The notes under the pieces are model-generated. The model saw only the letters and a list, made by a program, of their open reading frames with translations, made no database searches and was not told the origin of the DNA. 64,000 nt of DNA from JANWXR01 sp964608265 (GTDB lineage Bacteria > Chloroflexota > Anaerolineae > Anaerolineales > UBA6663): the NCBI GenBank assembly GCA_964608265.1, contig CAZSNP010000005.1, positions 57,548-121,547 of the forward strand. The letters run 5' to 3'. Of the stretch, positions 56,447 to 64,000 are shown piece by piece. Within the stretch, counting starts at the first letter, position 1. Every line of letters starts with the position of its first letter. The translations under genes were made by a program, and so were the position numbers.

Positions 56447-57631
56447 ATGAACTTACCCATTCTCATCATCGGCGCGGGGCCGGTGGGGCTGTCGCTCGCG
56501 CGGGCGCTGACGCTCAAGGGTCACACCGCGCACGTGTTCGAGCAGTTGCCCGACCTCAGCCCGGAGGCGCGCGCCAGCACCTTTCACGCCCCAACGCTGG
56601 AGATGTTCGCCGAGTGGGGGATCATTGACGAAGTGCTGGCGCAGGGCCATCGCGTGGACAGCCTGGAGTATTGGGAGCGCGCCACTCGCGAGCGGGTGGC
56701 CCGGTTCGATTACGCGCTGATCGCCGGCGACACGCCCTACCCCTTTCGGCTGCAACTCCCGCAGTCGCGCGTCACCCGCATCCTGCTGCCGCACCTCCAG
56801 CGCTCACCCCTCAGCGCCGTTCACTTCAATCACACACTCACTTCGATAACCCATCACCCAGCCTCCGTTTCCGCAACCTTCGAGACCCCGCACGGAAGAG
56901 TGACCGTTGACGGGGCATACCTCATCGGCGCGGATGGGTCGCGGAGCACGGTGCGGAAGCTGCTCGGGCTGAGCTTCGAGGGATTGACGTATCCCGACCG
57001 CTTCCTCCTCATCCCGTGCGAAGTAGAGTTGGGGCGTGTCTTCCCCGGCCTCGGCCCGGTGACCTATGTCTTCGACCCCGAGGAGTGGATCATCATCCTG
57101 CACCTGCCGGATGTGGTGCGGGTGGTCTTTCAGATTCGGGCGGACGAGGACGAGGCGGAGGTGCTGCGACCGGAGGCGGTGCGGGCGCGGCTGGCGCGGC
57201 TGGTGGGCGAGGCGGCCTTCACGATCAAGGGCGCTTCCATTTACAGCGTCCATCAGCGCGTCGCGGAGACCTTTCGCGCGGGCCGGGTGCTGCTGGCCGG
57301 CGATGCCGCGCACATCAACAACCCGGCCGGCGGCATGGGGATGAACAGCGGCATCCACGACGCGCACCTGTTGGCGGCGGCCCTCGCCAGCGGCGCGGAC
57401 TCGGCGCTCGATGAGTACGCGCGTGTGCGCCGGGCCTGGGCGGTGGAGAAAGTGCAGCGCCACACGCACGAAACGTACAGCGCGATGGTGGTGCGCGACG
57501 AGGCCGAGCGGCAGGCGCGCAACGAGCAATTCAGTCGGATGGCCGCCGATCCGGCCACGGCCCGCGAGTACCTGCTGCGCGCCTCGATGCTCGAAGACCG
57601 TGTGGCGCATCCGGGGTCAATGCCTATTTGA
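56447..57631 (+). CDS. FAD-dependent monooxygenase (PHBH/MhpA family)
   Basis: A 394-residue flavoprotein. LPILIIGAGPVGLSLARAL is the GxGxxG FAD site, YLIGADGSRSTVRKLLGLSF the DG motif, and GRVLLAGDAAHINNPAGGMG the GD motif that closes the FAD site, in the standard order for class A aromatic hydroxylases. NADPH-dependent hydroxylation of a ring is expected. It may oxidise a pyrrole, pyridone or phenolic intermediate. The frame extends upstream into REP DNA, but ATG 56447 directly precedes the conserved strand. The REP copies immediately upstream leave no room for a normal promoter, so expression may depend on upstream transcripts. Confidence 0.9.
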   Translation: MNLPILIIGAGPVGLSLARALTLKGHTAHVFEQLPDLSPEARASTFHAPTLEMFAEWGIIDEVLAQGHRVDSLEYWERATRERVARFDYALIAGDTPYPFRLQLPQSRVTRILLPHLQRSPLSAVHFNHTLTSITHHPASVSATFETPHGRVTVDGAYLIGADGSRSTVRKLLGLSFEGLTYPDRFLLIPCEVELGRVFPGLGPVTYVFDPEEWIIILHLPDVVRVVFQIRADEDEAEVLRPEAVRARLARLVGEAAFTIKGASIYSVHQRVAETFRAGRVLLAGDAAHINNPAGGMGMNSGIHDAHLLAAALASGADSALDEYARVRRAWAVEKVQRHTHETYSAMVVRDEAERQARNEQFSRMAADPATAREYLLRASMLEDRVAHPGSMPI

Positions 57632-57789
57632 TGAACAGGCGGCTATGATTTCCTTCGTCGCCCAGTTACCAAAACAGCCCACAATCTCCGTCAACGTCCG
57701 AATTGAGAACTGCCATAAGTAGACGAGGCCTCGCCAATCCGGGGCGCTGTGCATGCTCACGTCCGCCGGAGGTTGGTGATTGAGCGCCT

Positions 57790-58128
57790 GTGTTCGGGGC
57801 TGCCCCTTGTATCGTGAAAGACACCACCCAGGCCGACATCGTGCACGCGATTCAGGTGGTGGCCGAGGGCGGGTTGAGGCTGGGCACGGCGCTGGCCGAG
57901 CGGGTGCGGACTTACTTTGCGGCGCTGGCCCCTTCTGGCGACCATTTGCTCTTCCCCGACCCGATTGCGCGCGGGTTCAGCAACGCGCGAATCGCCGAGC
58001 CATTGGTGATCAGCCCCAGGACCATCCGCAATCACATCAAAACCATCTTCGACAAGCTGCAAACCCCTGCGCGCGCCGAGGCCATCATCCGCGCCCGCGA
58101 GGCCGGCTTCGGCAACCCGTCCGGGTGA
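57790..58128 (+). pseudogene. Remnant of a NarL-type response regulator
   Basis: The first part (APCIVKDTTQADIVHAIQVV) corresponds to the end of a receiver domain (…GYLLKDTP…LV.AIR.V…), and RGFSNARIAEPLVISPRTIR with NHIKTIFDKLQ to the LuxR/NarL DNA-binding helices. The phosphorylation Asp, most of the receiver and part of the linker before the HTH (where the LTxRE sequence should be) are missing. No start with a ribosome site is evident. It looks like a decayed gene. Confidence 0.75.
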
Positions 58129-58134
58129 GCGCGG

Positions 58135-59028
58135 TCACGCCGGCACAATGACTCGCAGCGCGCCAGGCCACACGGAGGCCGTCACCGGTGTGTGCGCGAT
58201 CACGTCGCCGCCGATGGCCACCGGCTGCGCGGGATCGGCCTCCACACGGATCTCACGCCCGCGCCAGTGTTGTACCTCCACGCCCGTATCCTGCCGGAGC
58301 AGATTGCTGGCCGCGATGTTGGCGACCACATTCCAGTCCACGTGCGTGAGCACGATCACATCGAGCAAGCCATCGCTCACATCCGTTCCCTGGGCCAGCG
58401 TCAGCCCGGCGAAACCCATCTGGGCTGAATTGGCGACGGTGCATTGGATGCCGGTGGAGGTGTGCGTTTGCCCGTCAACCGTGACGGTGTAGCGGGTGAA
58501 CGTGGCCGAGGCGACCGCTTGCAGCGCGGTGAGGGGATAGGCCAGCGCGCCGAGTTGATCTTTGAGCGAGCGGTCGGTGCCGGTGAGGAGTTGAGTCTCC
58601 AATCCCATGCTGGCTCGCAGCACAAAGAGATGCTCGCCGAGGCGGCCCATATCGACCGGGCGGATTTTGTGGTTGAGGCCGCCGGCCAGGCTCGCCGCCG
58701 CCGCGAGGTCGAGCGGGATGCCCAACTCCAGCGCCAGCGCATTGCCGGTGCCGCCGGGCAAAATGGCGAACGGAAACCCCGAACCGGCCAGCGCACCGGC
58801 CACCTCCTTCACCGTGCCATCGCCGCCGCACACCGCCACCATCTCCGCGCCGGCCGCTCGCAGCTCGCGGGCCAGCCGCGCCGCATCGCCCGCGCGGCGC
58901 GTGAGGTGCACGTCCCAATCGGCGCCCACCGCGCGGAAGCCATGATTGAGCAGCTTGAGCACCGGCCGATCCGGCCCGGCGGCGGGGTTGACGATGACGG
59001 GGATGTGACGGGGCGAGGCGGCGCTCAC
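58135..59028 (-). CDS. Diacylglycerol kinase-family lipid kinase (YegS/DgkB-like)
   Basis: About 297 residues from GTG 59028, whose TGA overlap with the preceding gene (GTGA) supports this start. HIPVIVNPAAGPDRPVLKLL, VAVCGGDGTVKEVAGAL and AILPGGTGNALALELGI are the ATP-binding motifs of the DAGK catalytic domain, with the GGDGT loop intact. VALQAVASATFTRYTVTVDG lies in the C-terminal beta domain. Members phosphorylate diacylglycerol or related lipids in phospholipid recycling. It is coupled to the AlkZ-like gene with no apparent functional link. Confidence 0.87.
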   Translation of the reverse strand: MSAASPRHIPVIVNPAAGPDRPVLKLLNHGFRAVGADWDVHLTRRAGDAARLARELRAAGAEMVAVCGGDGTVKEVAGALAGSGFPFAILPGGTGNALALELGIPLDLAAAASLAGGLNHKIRPVDMGRLGEHLFVLRASMGLETQLLTGTDRSLKDQLGALAYPLTALQAVASATFTRYTVTVDGQTHTSTGIQCTVANSAQMGFAGLTLAQGTDVSDGLLDVIVLTHVDWNVVANIAASNLLRQDTGVEVQHWRGREIRVEADPAQPVAIGGDVIAHTPVTASVWPGALRVIVPA

Positions 59029-59885
59029 GAGGCTAACTCCGCAACCGCCAGCCACTCGCCGGCCTCATCACCGACCCGATCCAGCCTGACGATGATCCTC
59101 TGCGAGACGAGTTGCTCGCAGGTCTTGCGGGTCTCCTCGAGCGTCCAGCGAAAAAGCCTGTGCAGGTCTTTCACCGTTGCGGCCCCGACCGAGGCGAAGT
59201 AGAGCGATGCGAGATGCTGGCGGGCCTGGGCGCGTGAGAGCTTGCCCGCGCGCTCGGCCAGGTCGGGGAAGTGGCGATCCACGATCTCGTAGCGAAAGGC
59301 ATAACGCCACGCGCCGGCCTGCGCCACGCCGATGGGCAGAATCTTCAAGCCGCTCTGCAGATCGGTCAGCGCGCGCTCGAAGCGGGTGTTGCTATCCTTG
59401 CTCGTCAGCCGCGCCTCTTTGCGCAACGCCACCGTGTCAAGCGGGCCTTTGGCGAGCAGGGCCTCGAACACCTGGCGCGCCTCCTGTGTCAGCCGCCCCT
59501 CGGTGAAGAGGCTCAAGTAGTCGTGTTCGTAATCGCCGTAGTTTTCACTCAGCGCATAGAAGTCAGGCAGCGTCTTCAGCGAGACTATCGTCGCCTTGCC
59601 GCGCAGCAGTTTGGCGTAATACCATTTCTTCGCGCCGAGCAGGCTGTCCTTCCAGCCCCAGGTGATGTGACCCGGGTCATCATGCGCATCGGCCACCGGC
59701 CGGTCGCCGGCCACCGCCGCCCACAGGCTGGGCAGCGCCACCCCGCTGATGGGCCAGAAGTAGACGAAGCCGCGTTCGTTGACGTAGCGAACCGCATCAT
59801 CGGCGGAGCGAAGCCGCAGCGCGGGTGTCAGTCGAAAGGTGCGCGCGCGATACGCGGCGAGTTTCGTTTTGGGGAGGCGGGTCAT
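59025..59885 (-). CDS. AlkZ/YcaQ-like winged-helix protein
   Basis: A 286-residue protein with tandem winged-helix segments typical of the AlkZ (YcaQ) DNA glycosylase superfamily: SADDAVRYVNERGFVYFWPI at the N-terminus, TEGRLTQEARQVFEALLAKG in the middle and KDLHRLFRWTLEETRKTCEQ at the C-terminus. Escherichia coli AlkZ uses a QxQ motif to unhook interstrand crosslinks; I do not see this motif at the N-terminus here (FWPISG lies there), so it may belong to the AlkZ-related group of unknown activity. It starts about 16 nt from a long palindrome. Confidence 0.72.
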   Translation of the reverse strand: MTRLPKTKLAAYRARTFRLTPALRLRSADDAVRYVNERGFVYFWPISGVALPSLWAAVAGDRPVADAHDDPGHITWGWKDSLLGAKKWYYAKLLRGKATIVSLKTLPDFYALSENYGDYEHDYLSLFTEGRLTQEARQVFEALLAKGPLDTVALRKEARLTSKDSNTRFERALTDLQSGLKILPIGVAQAGAWRYAFRYEIVDRHFPDLAERAGKLSRAQARQHLASLYFASVGAATVKDLHRLFRWTLEETRKTCEQLVSQRIIVRLDRVGDEAGEWLAVAELAS

Positions 59886-59900
59886 GCCTGCATGATAAGA

Positions 59901-59932
59901 GACCGCGCCGGTTTTGCAAAACCGGCGCGGTC
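59901..59932. terminator. Perfect 32-bp palindrome, possible transcription end structure
   Basis: GACCGCGCCGGTTTTG and its exact complement CAAAACCGGCGCGGTC abut with no loop, between the LamG gene (ending at 59965, minus strand) and the AlkZ-like gene. It would give a strong hairpin after the LamG gene and may insulate the next gene. A run of only two T follows, so it is not a classic intrinsic terminator. Confidence 0.5.
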
Positions 59933-59964
59933 TTCACCGGCACGTCATCGCGAGCCGGCGCGCG

Positions 59965-62403
59965 TTATGGCCCGATAGACGCTGTGCGGCGCGATTCGAA
60001 GTCGTCGAAGAAGTAGACGCCGCGCGTCCGGCTGTCGAGGCCGGAGACGGCGCCGAGCAGCGCGCGATCCACGCGGCGGGTGTCGTTATCCAGGCCGGTG
60101 AGGCCGCCCCGCTCCTCACCGTCAACCCGGAAGGTCAAAGCGCCGTTGTGGGCATTGACGCCGGCCGCCTGCCAATCCACCTCGAGTGAGTGCGCGCTGT
60201 CGGCGAGCGTTGCCCAGCCGGTGCTCAGCCAGGTGCCGCCATCGGTGCGCGCGCCCGCTCGAACCTGATAGTTTCCCGCCGAGAAGCGGAACTCAATCCG
60301 CACGGCGGTCGCGCCGCTGGCCGCATCGCCGCGAAAGATGGTATGCCAATCGCCGTTCCCCATCCCAATCGAGTTGGGGTCGAACAGGAAGTGTGCGCGA
60401 TAGCGGGCCTCGGCGGTTGGGCTATGGTCGGTGAGATAGATGGCGGTGTTGTCATCAATGACGGCTTGCAGTCCATGCCTGCCCTCGAGCGCTGCCGCGT
60501 CACTCACGCTCAGGTCGCCGCCATCGGTCGTGCCGGCCGACCACGCCGCGAGTGACCCGCCCTCAAACCCGTCGGCAAAGATCGCCTCGGCGACCGAGGT
60601 CGGCGTATGCGTGGGCGCGGGAGTGTGCGTGGGCTGCGGCACGCTGGGCGTTGCGGTGGGCGCAACAAATCCACCGGGCACGTCGCTGCTGTACTGCGGG
60701 CCGGCCGTGCCCGAGCCGCCGTAGTGACATTGCCCGTTGCTCGGCCCGCCCGCCGCGCCGGAGCTATCGACGACGAGGCCGGTGCACGGGCCGGAGGTCA
60801 GTTCGTTGAAATGGTAAAGCGCGGCAGTATAGCCGTCGGTGGCGAAGGGCGCTTGTGGTCTGGAGAAAACGTTGCCATAGCGCAAGGTCGTCGAGAGGCG
60901 CAGCTCGTCGAGCCAGCCGCTGTAGGCCGGATAGGCCGCGCCGGCGTCGTGCTTCTCCGCGCCCAACACGAGGTAGGGATCACTGTAGTCGCACGGCCCG
61001 CCGCAATACAACCCCGGCGTCCCATTGTCGGGATAGCTCACATCGCCATCCGGGCCATTGGCCTGCGCGTTCAAAACCCCGTCCACATACAGCCACAGCC
61101 AGCCATCGGCGCGGCGGCGTTGCACGGCGATGTGATGCCACTGGCTGTCGAGGACATTCGTCGTGCTGCAAACGGTCGTGTCGCCGCTGCCGTCGCCCGA
61201 CACGCCGAAGACCACCCGCCCACCGGCGAGGGACAGGCCGAATTTGCGATCCTGCATGTAGCGGTCGCGGTCGAGTAGGATGTTGCCGTAGATCCAATTG
61301 ATGTTCGCGCCGCAGGTCACCGCACCGGCTGGGTTGTCCGTCGCCCTGGCCTTCATCCAAAACTCCAGCGTGAAATCGGTCGCGCCGATGTCGGCCGGTG
61401 AGCCGGGGCTGGCGGTCCTGGGGTCATCAATTTGGATTTTGACTCGGTCGAGGTCGGGCGCGCTGACGCCATGACCATAGAATCGCAGCGAACTCCCAAA
61501 CGAGCCCGGCGCGGCGGGCTGTGTATGGGTGGGTGCAGCGGTCGCGCTCGGTGAGGCTGTGGTTATTGGGGAGAGCGTGGCGCTCGGGGGAGGTGTGGTC
61601 GAGGGGGTGCCGCTCGGCGTGGCGGGGATGGGTGTTCCCGCGTCGAGCGGGCTGTCGGCGGTGCGAACCGGATCGCCGCTTTCGGCGCTGGTGCCTGCGC
61701 CCAATGTGCCGTGACGCCCGTTGCCCGACCGGTCGGTGACGATTTGGCCCACGCCTTCGTCGAGGCTCCACAGACCCACCGTCTCGGCCGTGACCGGCAG
61801 CGGCGAGGTCGGCGCGGTGAAATTGGCCGTATACATGGCCGCGCTCGAAACGCGCACTTCGTCAATCAGACCGGGGAAGTATTCGGTTGAGCTGTCGCCG
61901 GCGCGCCCGAGCGTAAACGCGCCGCTGCTATCCGAGGGGGCGGCGATGTTGGCCTGGGTCGAGCGCAACACGCCATCAACGAAGAAGCGCCGCGTCCCGC
62001 TCGCATCGCGCGTGACGGCGAGGTGATGCCACACGCCCAGATCCGCGACCACCCCCGAGCACTGAACCGCGTTCACTTCCAGTTGAAAGTACGCGAACTG
62101 GTCGCCCCCGCAGTCCCGGCTGCCGCCGTCCACGAAGACGGTGAGCATGGCTTGCGAGTACGAGCTACTGGCGTCCGAGAGGATGGTTTCGTATGTGCCG
62201 GAGTCTGCGGTGCGTTTGACCCAGGCTTCAACCGTGAAGGCGGCCAGCGGCGGGAGGTTCGCTGTGCGCACGCTGTCATTCACGCCGTCGAATTGCAGGC
62301 TACCGGCGCTGCCCGTCTGGGCATGCGCCGCCGTCAAACTCAACCCAATCCCCATCACGAGCGACACCCCCGCCAGCACGCGCAGCCAGACCTGTTTTTG
62401 CAT
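59965..62403 (-). CDS. Large secreted LamG-like adhesin
   Basis: An 812-residue protein with a signal peptide (residues ~1-30). Three beta-sandwich domains are separated by Pro/Thr/Ser linkers: LamG/concanavalin-like 1 (~35-215, with FDGVNDSVRTANLPP and FFVDGVLRS), LamG-like 2 (~300-555, with WMKARATDNP and WLWLYVDGVLNA) and domain 3 (~615-812, FADGFEGGSLAAWS, ending FFDDFESRR). LamG modules bind glycans or proteins. The linkers (PTHTPAPTHTPTS type) are like those of the 22 kb lipoprotein. It should lie on or outside the cell surface and may bind polysaccharide. It lacks the LPLxxR tail. Confidence 0.85.
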   Translation of the reverse strand: MQKQVWLRVLAGVSLVMGIGLSLTAAHAQTGSAGSLQFDGVNDSVRTANLPPLAAFTVEAWVKRTADSGTYETILSDASSSYSQAMLTVFVDGGSRDCGGDQFAYFQLEVNAVQCSGVVADLGVWHHLAVTRDASGTRRFFVDGVLRSTQANIAAPSDSSGAFTLGRAGDSSTEYFPGLIDEVRVSSAAMYTANFTAPTSPLPVTAETVGLWSLDEGVGQIVTDRSGNGRHGTLGAGTSAESGDPVRTADSPLDAGTPIPATPSGTPSTTPPPSATLSPITTASPSATAAPTHTQPAAPGSFGSSLRFYGHGVSAPDLDRVKIQIDDPRTASPGSPADIGATDFTLEFWMKARATDNPAGAVTCGANINWIYGNILLDRDRYMQDRKFGLSLAGGRVVFGVSGDGSGDTTVCSTTNVLDSQWHHIAVQRRRADGWLWLYVDGVLNAQANGPDGDVSYPDNGTPGLYCGGPCDYSDPYLVLGAEKHDAGAAYPAYSGWLDELRLSTTLRYGNVFSRPQAPFATDGYTAALYHFNELTSGPCTGLVVDSSGAAGGPSNGQCHYGGSGTAGPQYSSDVPGGFVAPTATPSVPQPTHTPAPTHTPTSVAEAIFADGFEGGSLAAWSAGTTDGGDLSVSDAAALEGRHGLQAVIDDNTAIYLTDHSPTAEARYRAHFLFDPNSIGMGNGDWHTIFRGDAASGATAVRIEFRFSAGNYQVRAGARTDGGTWLSTGWATLADSAHSLEVDWQAAGVNAHNGALTFRVDGEERGGLTGLDNDTRRVDRALLGAVSGLDSRTRGVYFFDDFESRRTASIGP

Positions 62404-62538
62404 GAGTATCCCTTTGCCCTGTGTAGTCGGCGACAGTATAGGGATACCCTGTCACACACTCCATGTAGATTGCGTGAAGGTTGCGTCAACGTTGCATGAT
62501 GTCCGCTGCTCCCGAACCAGCTTTCAACATAGATTGAG

Positions 62539-62544
62539 TATACT
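62539..62544 (+). promoter_or_regulatory. Possible -10 box for a leaderless MFS transcript
   Basis: TATACT lies 9 nt before the ATG at 62553, which would place the transcription start at or next to the start codon. No ribosome site precedes the ATG and no good -35 is seen. Confidence 0.35.
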
Positions 62545-62552
62545 TGCGGCCT

Positions 62553-63836
62553 ATGGTCGCGCTTCCAACCCCGCTCCAACGGGCGAATTTTCAGAGTTTG
62601 TATTGGGATGTGTTCTGGTTTGGCGTGCTGCAAGGAAGCGCGATTGCCTTCCTCGCCATCTACGCGGCCCGCCTCGGCGCGAGTGCCTTGCAGGTCGGCC
62701 TGTTGACGAGCGGGCCGGCCGTCATCAATTTGCTCATCTCCCTGCCGGCGGGGCGCTGGCTGCAGGGCAGGCCCACCACGACGGTGTCGTTCCGGACTGC
62801 AGTGTGGCATCGCGTGGGCTACTTTGTGTTCGTGGCGCTGCCGTGGTTTCTGCCCGAGGCGGCGCAAGCCTGGGCGATACCCATCATCATCGTGCTGATG
62901 GCGATTCCCGGCACGGTGCTGGCCATCGTCTTCAACGCCATGTTTGCCGATGTTGTGCCGCCGGAGCATCGCGCCTCGGTGGTCGGGCGACGCAACGCCC
63001 TGCTGGCCGTCGCCTCGACGGCGGTGTCGCTGCTGTGCGGGCAACTGCTCGATCGGGTGCCGTATCCCCTCAACTATCAAATCGTCTTCGCCGTCGGCGC
63101 GCTGGGCGCGGGGCTGAGCTGTTACTATCTCGGTCGCGTCAGGCCGTTGGAGTCTTTGCCGCCGCGCATCAATCAACTCCTCAATGACGATGCGCGCCCC
63201 GGCGGGCTGTTACGTTTTGGCGATGCCATGCGCTCCGCCGTGGGGCTGCGCTTTCTCACGCGCGGCGGCGCGCGCGAGTTGCTGCGCCCCGATCTCATCC
63301 GCGGGCCGTTTGGCTCGTTGTTGTTTGCCTATCTGGCGTTCTACGTTTTTCAGTACACCTCCATCCCCCTGCAACCCCTGTGGTGGGTCAACGAACTCAA
63401 GTTAAGTGACGGCGTCATAAGCGCCGGGCATGCGGTTTTCTGGGGGACGTTGCTGGTGGCCTCGGCGCAGCTCGGGCGGCTGAGCGCGAAGATCGGCCAT
63501 CATCGCGTCATGGTGCTGGGCACGCTGTTCTACGGGCTGTACCCACTGTTGAACGGCCTGGCCGTGGATGCGACGCTGTTCTTTGTGGCGTCCTTCATCG
63601 GCGGCGCGGTGTGGGGGATTGCCAACGGCGGGCTGGTGAACCGGTTGATGGAGCGCGTGCCCGACGACGACCGGCCGGCGCACATGGCGTTGCACAACCT
63701 GGCCCTCAACCTCGGCATCCTCGTCGGCTCGCTGCTCGGCCCGGCCCTGGCCGAGTGGCTGAATCTGCGCGATGCCCTCCTCATCAGCGCCGGGCTGCGC
63801 CTGCTCGGCGCGATTCTCTTGTGGCGCTGGGCATGA
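62553..63836 (+). CDS. Major facilitator superfamily transporter
   Basis: About 427 residues with 12 hydrophobic segments in two halves. ARLGASALQVGLLTSGPAVI and PAGRWLQGRP (loop 2-3 with basic residues) are typical of MFS, and the second half shows LSAKIGHHRVMVLGTLFYGL, then RVPDDDRPAHMALHNLALNL, matching the mirrored loop 8-9. Single-gene context gives no substrate. The ATG at 62553 is chosen; a TTG three codons earlier is the only longer option. The upstream spacer of ~150 nt is shared with the LamG gene on the other strand. Confidence 0.87.
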   Translation: MVALPTPLQRANFQSLYWDVFWFGVLQGSAIAFLAIYAARLGASALQVGLLTSGPAVINLLISLPAGRWLQGRPTTTVSFRTAVWHRVGYFVFVALPWFLPEAAQAWAIPIIIVLMAIPGTVLAIVFNAMFADVVPPEHRASVVGRRNALLAVASTAVSLLCGQLLDRVPYPLNYQIVFAVGALGAGLSCYYLGRVRPLESLPPRINQLLNDDARPGGLLRFGDAMRSAVGLRFLTRGGARELLRPDLIRGPFGSLLFAYLAFYVFQYTSIPLQPLWWVNELKLSDGVISAGHAVFWGTLLVASAQLGRLSAKIGHHRVMVLGTLFYGLYPLLNGLAVDATLFFVASFIGGAVWGIANGGLVNRLMERVPDDDRPAHMALHNLALNLGILVGSLLGPALAEWLNLRDALLISAGLRLLGAILLWRWA

Positions 63837-63884
63837 GGTGGGCAACTTAATCGCGGCCCGAGGCTTTCATGCTAGACTCGTCGT

Positions 63885-64000
63885 GTGACAAAGCAGAAGA
63901 AGCTTGTGCAGCGACTGCTGCGCGGAACCTCCGATACGAATATTGACTTTGCCGACCTGTGCGATCTTCTGCACCGGTTAGGCTTTGAGGAGCGCATCAG
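63885..64000 (+). CDS. HicA-like toxin, N-terminal part (cut by window edge)
   Basis: From GTG 63885 the frame reads VTKQKKLVQRLLRGTSDTNI, then DFADLCDLLHRLGFEERIS, and stays open to the end. This matches the N-terminus of HicA mRNA interferases (KKLLERLLRG…FDELxxLLxxLGFexR) up to just before the catalytic GSHxx motif. A HicB antitoxin gene would be expected next, outside the window. TAGACT at ~63873-63878 may serve as its -10 box. Confidence 0.72.
   Translation, partial: MTKQKKLVQRLLRGTSDTNIDFADLCDLLHRLGFEERI

Noticed and set aside
45518..57631. Nicotinate degradation operon (NicC, NicD, NicE, NicF-like set)
   Set aside because: A FAD monooxygenase, an alpha/beta-hydrolase, a maleate-isomerase-family protein and a NicF-like amidase are all present, but the hydrolase lacks the Ser nucleophile, the isomerase lacks both Cys, no nicotinate hydroxylase (NicA/B) is seen, and the genes are scattered on both strands.

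Overview
The window is a 64 kb piece of a high-GC bacterial draft genome, probably a metagenome bin: it has three 100-N scaffold gaps, and the one at 51.4 kb is an assembly artefact. Three secreted proteins end in a short hydrophobic tail of the type x-L-P-(L/V)-(I/V)-x-(R/K) (YLPVVSKGP, VFLPLIQR, IHLPLIMR). I associate this tail with exported proteins of Chloroflexota, so an Anaerolineae-like or related Chloroflexota is the best guess. No rRNA or tRNA gene was seen.

0-18.1 kb is one minus-strand surface-polysaccharide locus. It holds four glycosyltransferases (one cut by the left edge), a membrane GT39-like protein, a Wzm/Wzt ABC exporter with a C-terminal glycan-binding domain, a polyprenyl-phosphate sugar transferase, sugar-nucleotide enzymes (rfbF, an SDR epimerase, rfbC, a SAF-domain dehydrogenase), an acetyltransferase, a polysaccharide deacetylase, a secreted esterase, a sorbosone-dehydrogenase/cytochrome c fusion and a degenerate GGDEF protein. 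Many genes overlap by 4 nt. 18.4-20.9 kb holds two aminotransferases. 20.9-22.7 kb is a lower-GC island with a secreted protein, a lipoprotein and an orphan Phd-type antitoxin behind a strong promoter and operator.

22.7-57.6 kb is a large catabolic region and the most interesting part. It contains two proteins that align along most of their length with plant red chlorophyll catabolite reductase (RCCR), a Rieske oxygenase whose iron-site motif resembles the pheophorbide a oxygenase/chlorophyllide a oxygenase class, a chlorophyllase-like hydrolase, and five beta-rich, probably calycin-like proteins. With them are enzymes that could take maleimide-type pyrrole fragments to central metabolism: a cyclic amidohydrolase, a maleamate-amidase-like isochorismatase-fold protein, an aconitase-family hydratase pair, two CaiB/BaiF CoA-transferases, two HMG-CoA-lyase-type enzymes (one fused to a flavin reductase), an HpcH-type aldolase, a maleate-isomerase-like protein, an aldehyde dehydrogenase, a tandem nitrilase, an FAD monooxygenase and a GntR/UTRA regulator. 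My hypothesis is a bacterial tetrapyrrole (chlorophyll/bilin) breakdown pathway.

The same region is full of short-period intergenic repeats in at least nine families, mostly hairpins. Three small hitchhiker genes (GIY-YIG, GxxExxY, four-helix-bundle) and a REP-associated transposase sit inside them. Several genes take their stop codon from a repeat. The polysaccharide locus lacks these repeats.

57.7-64 kb holds a response-regulator remnant, a lipid kinase, an AlkZ-like protein, a large LamG-like secreted protein, an MFS transporter and the start of a HicA-like toxin cut by the right edge.
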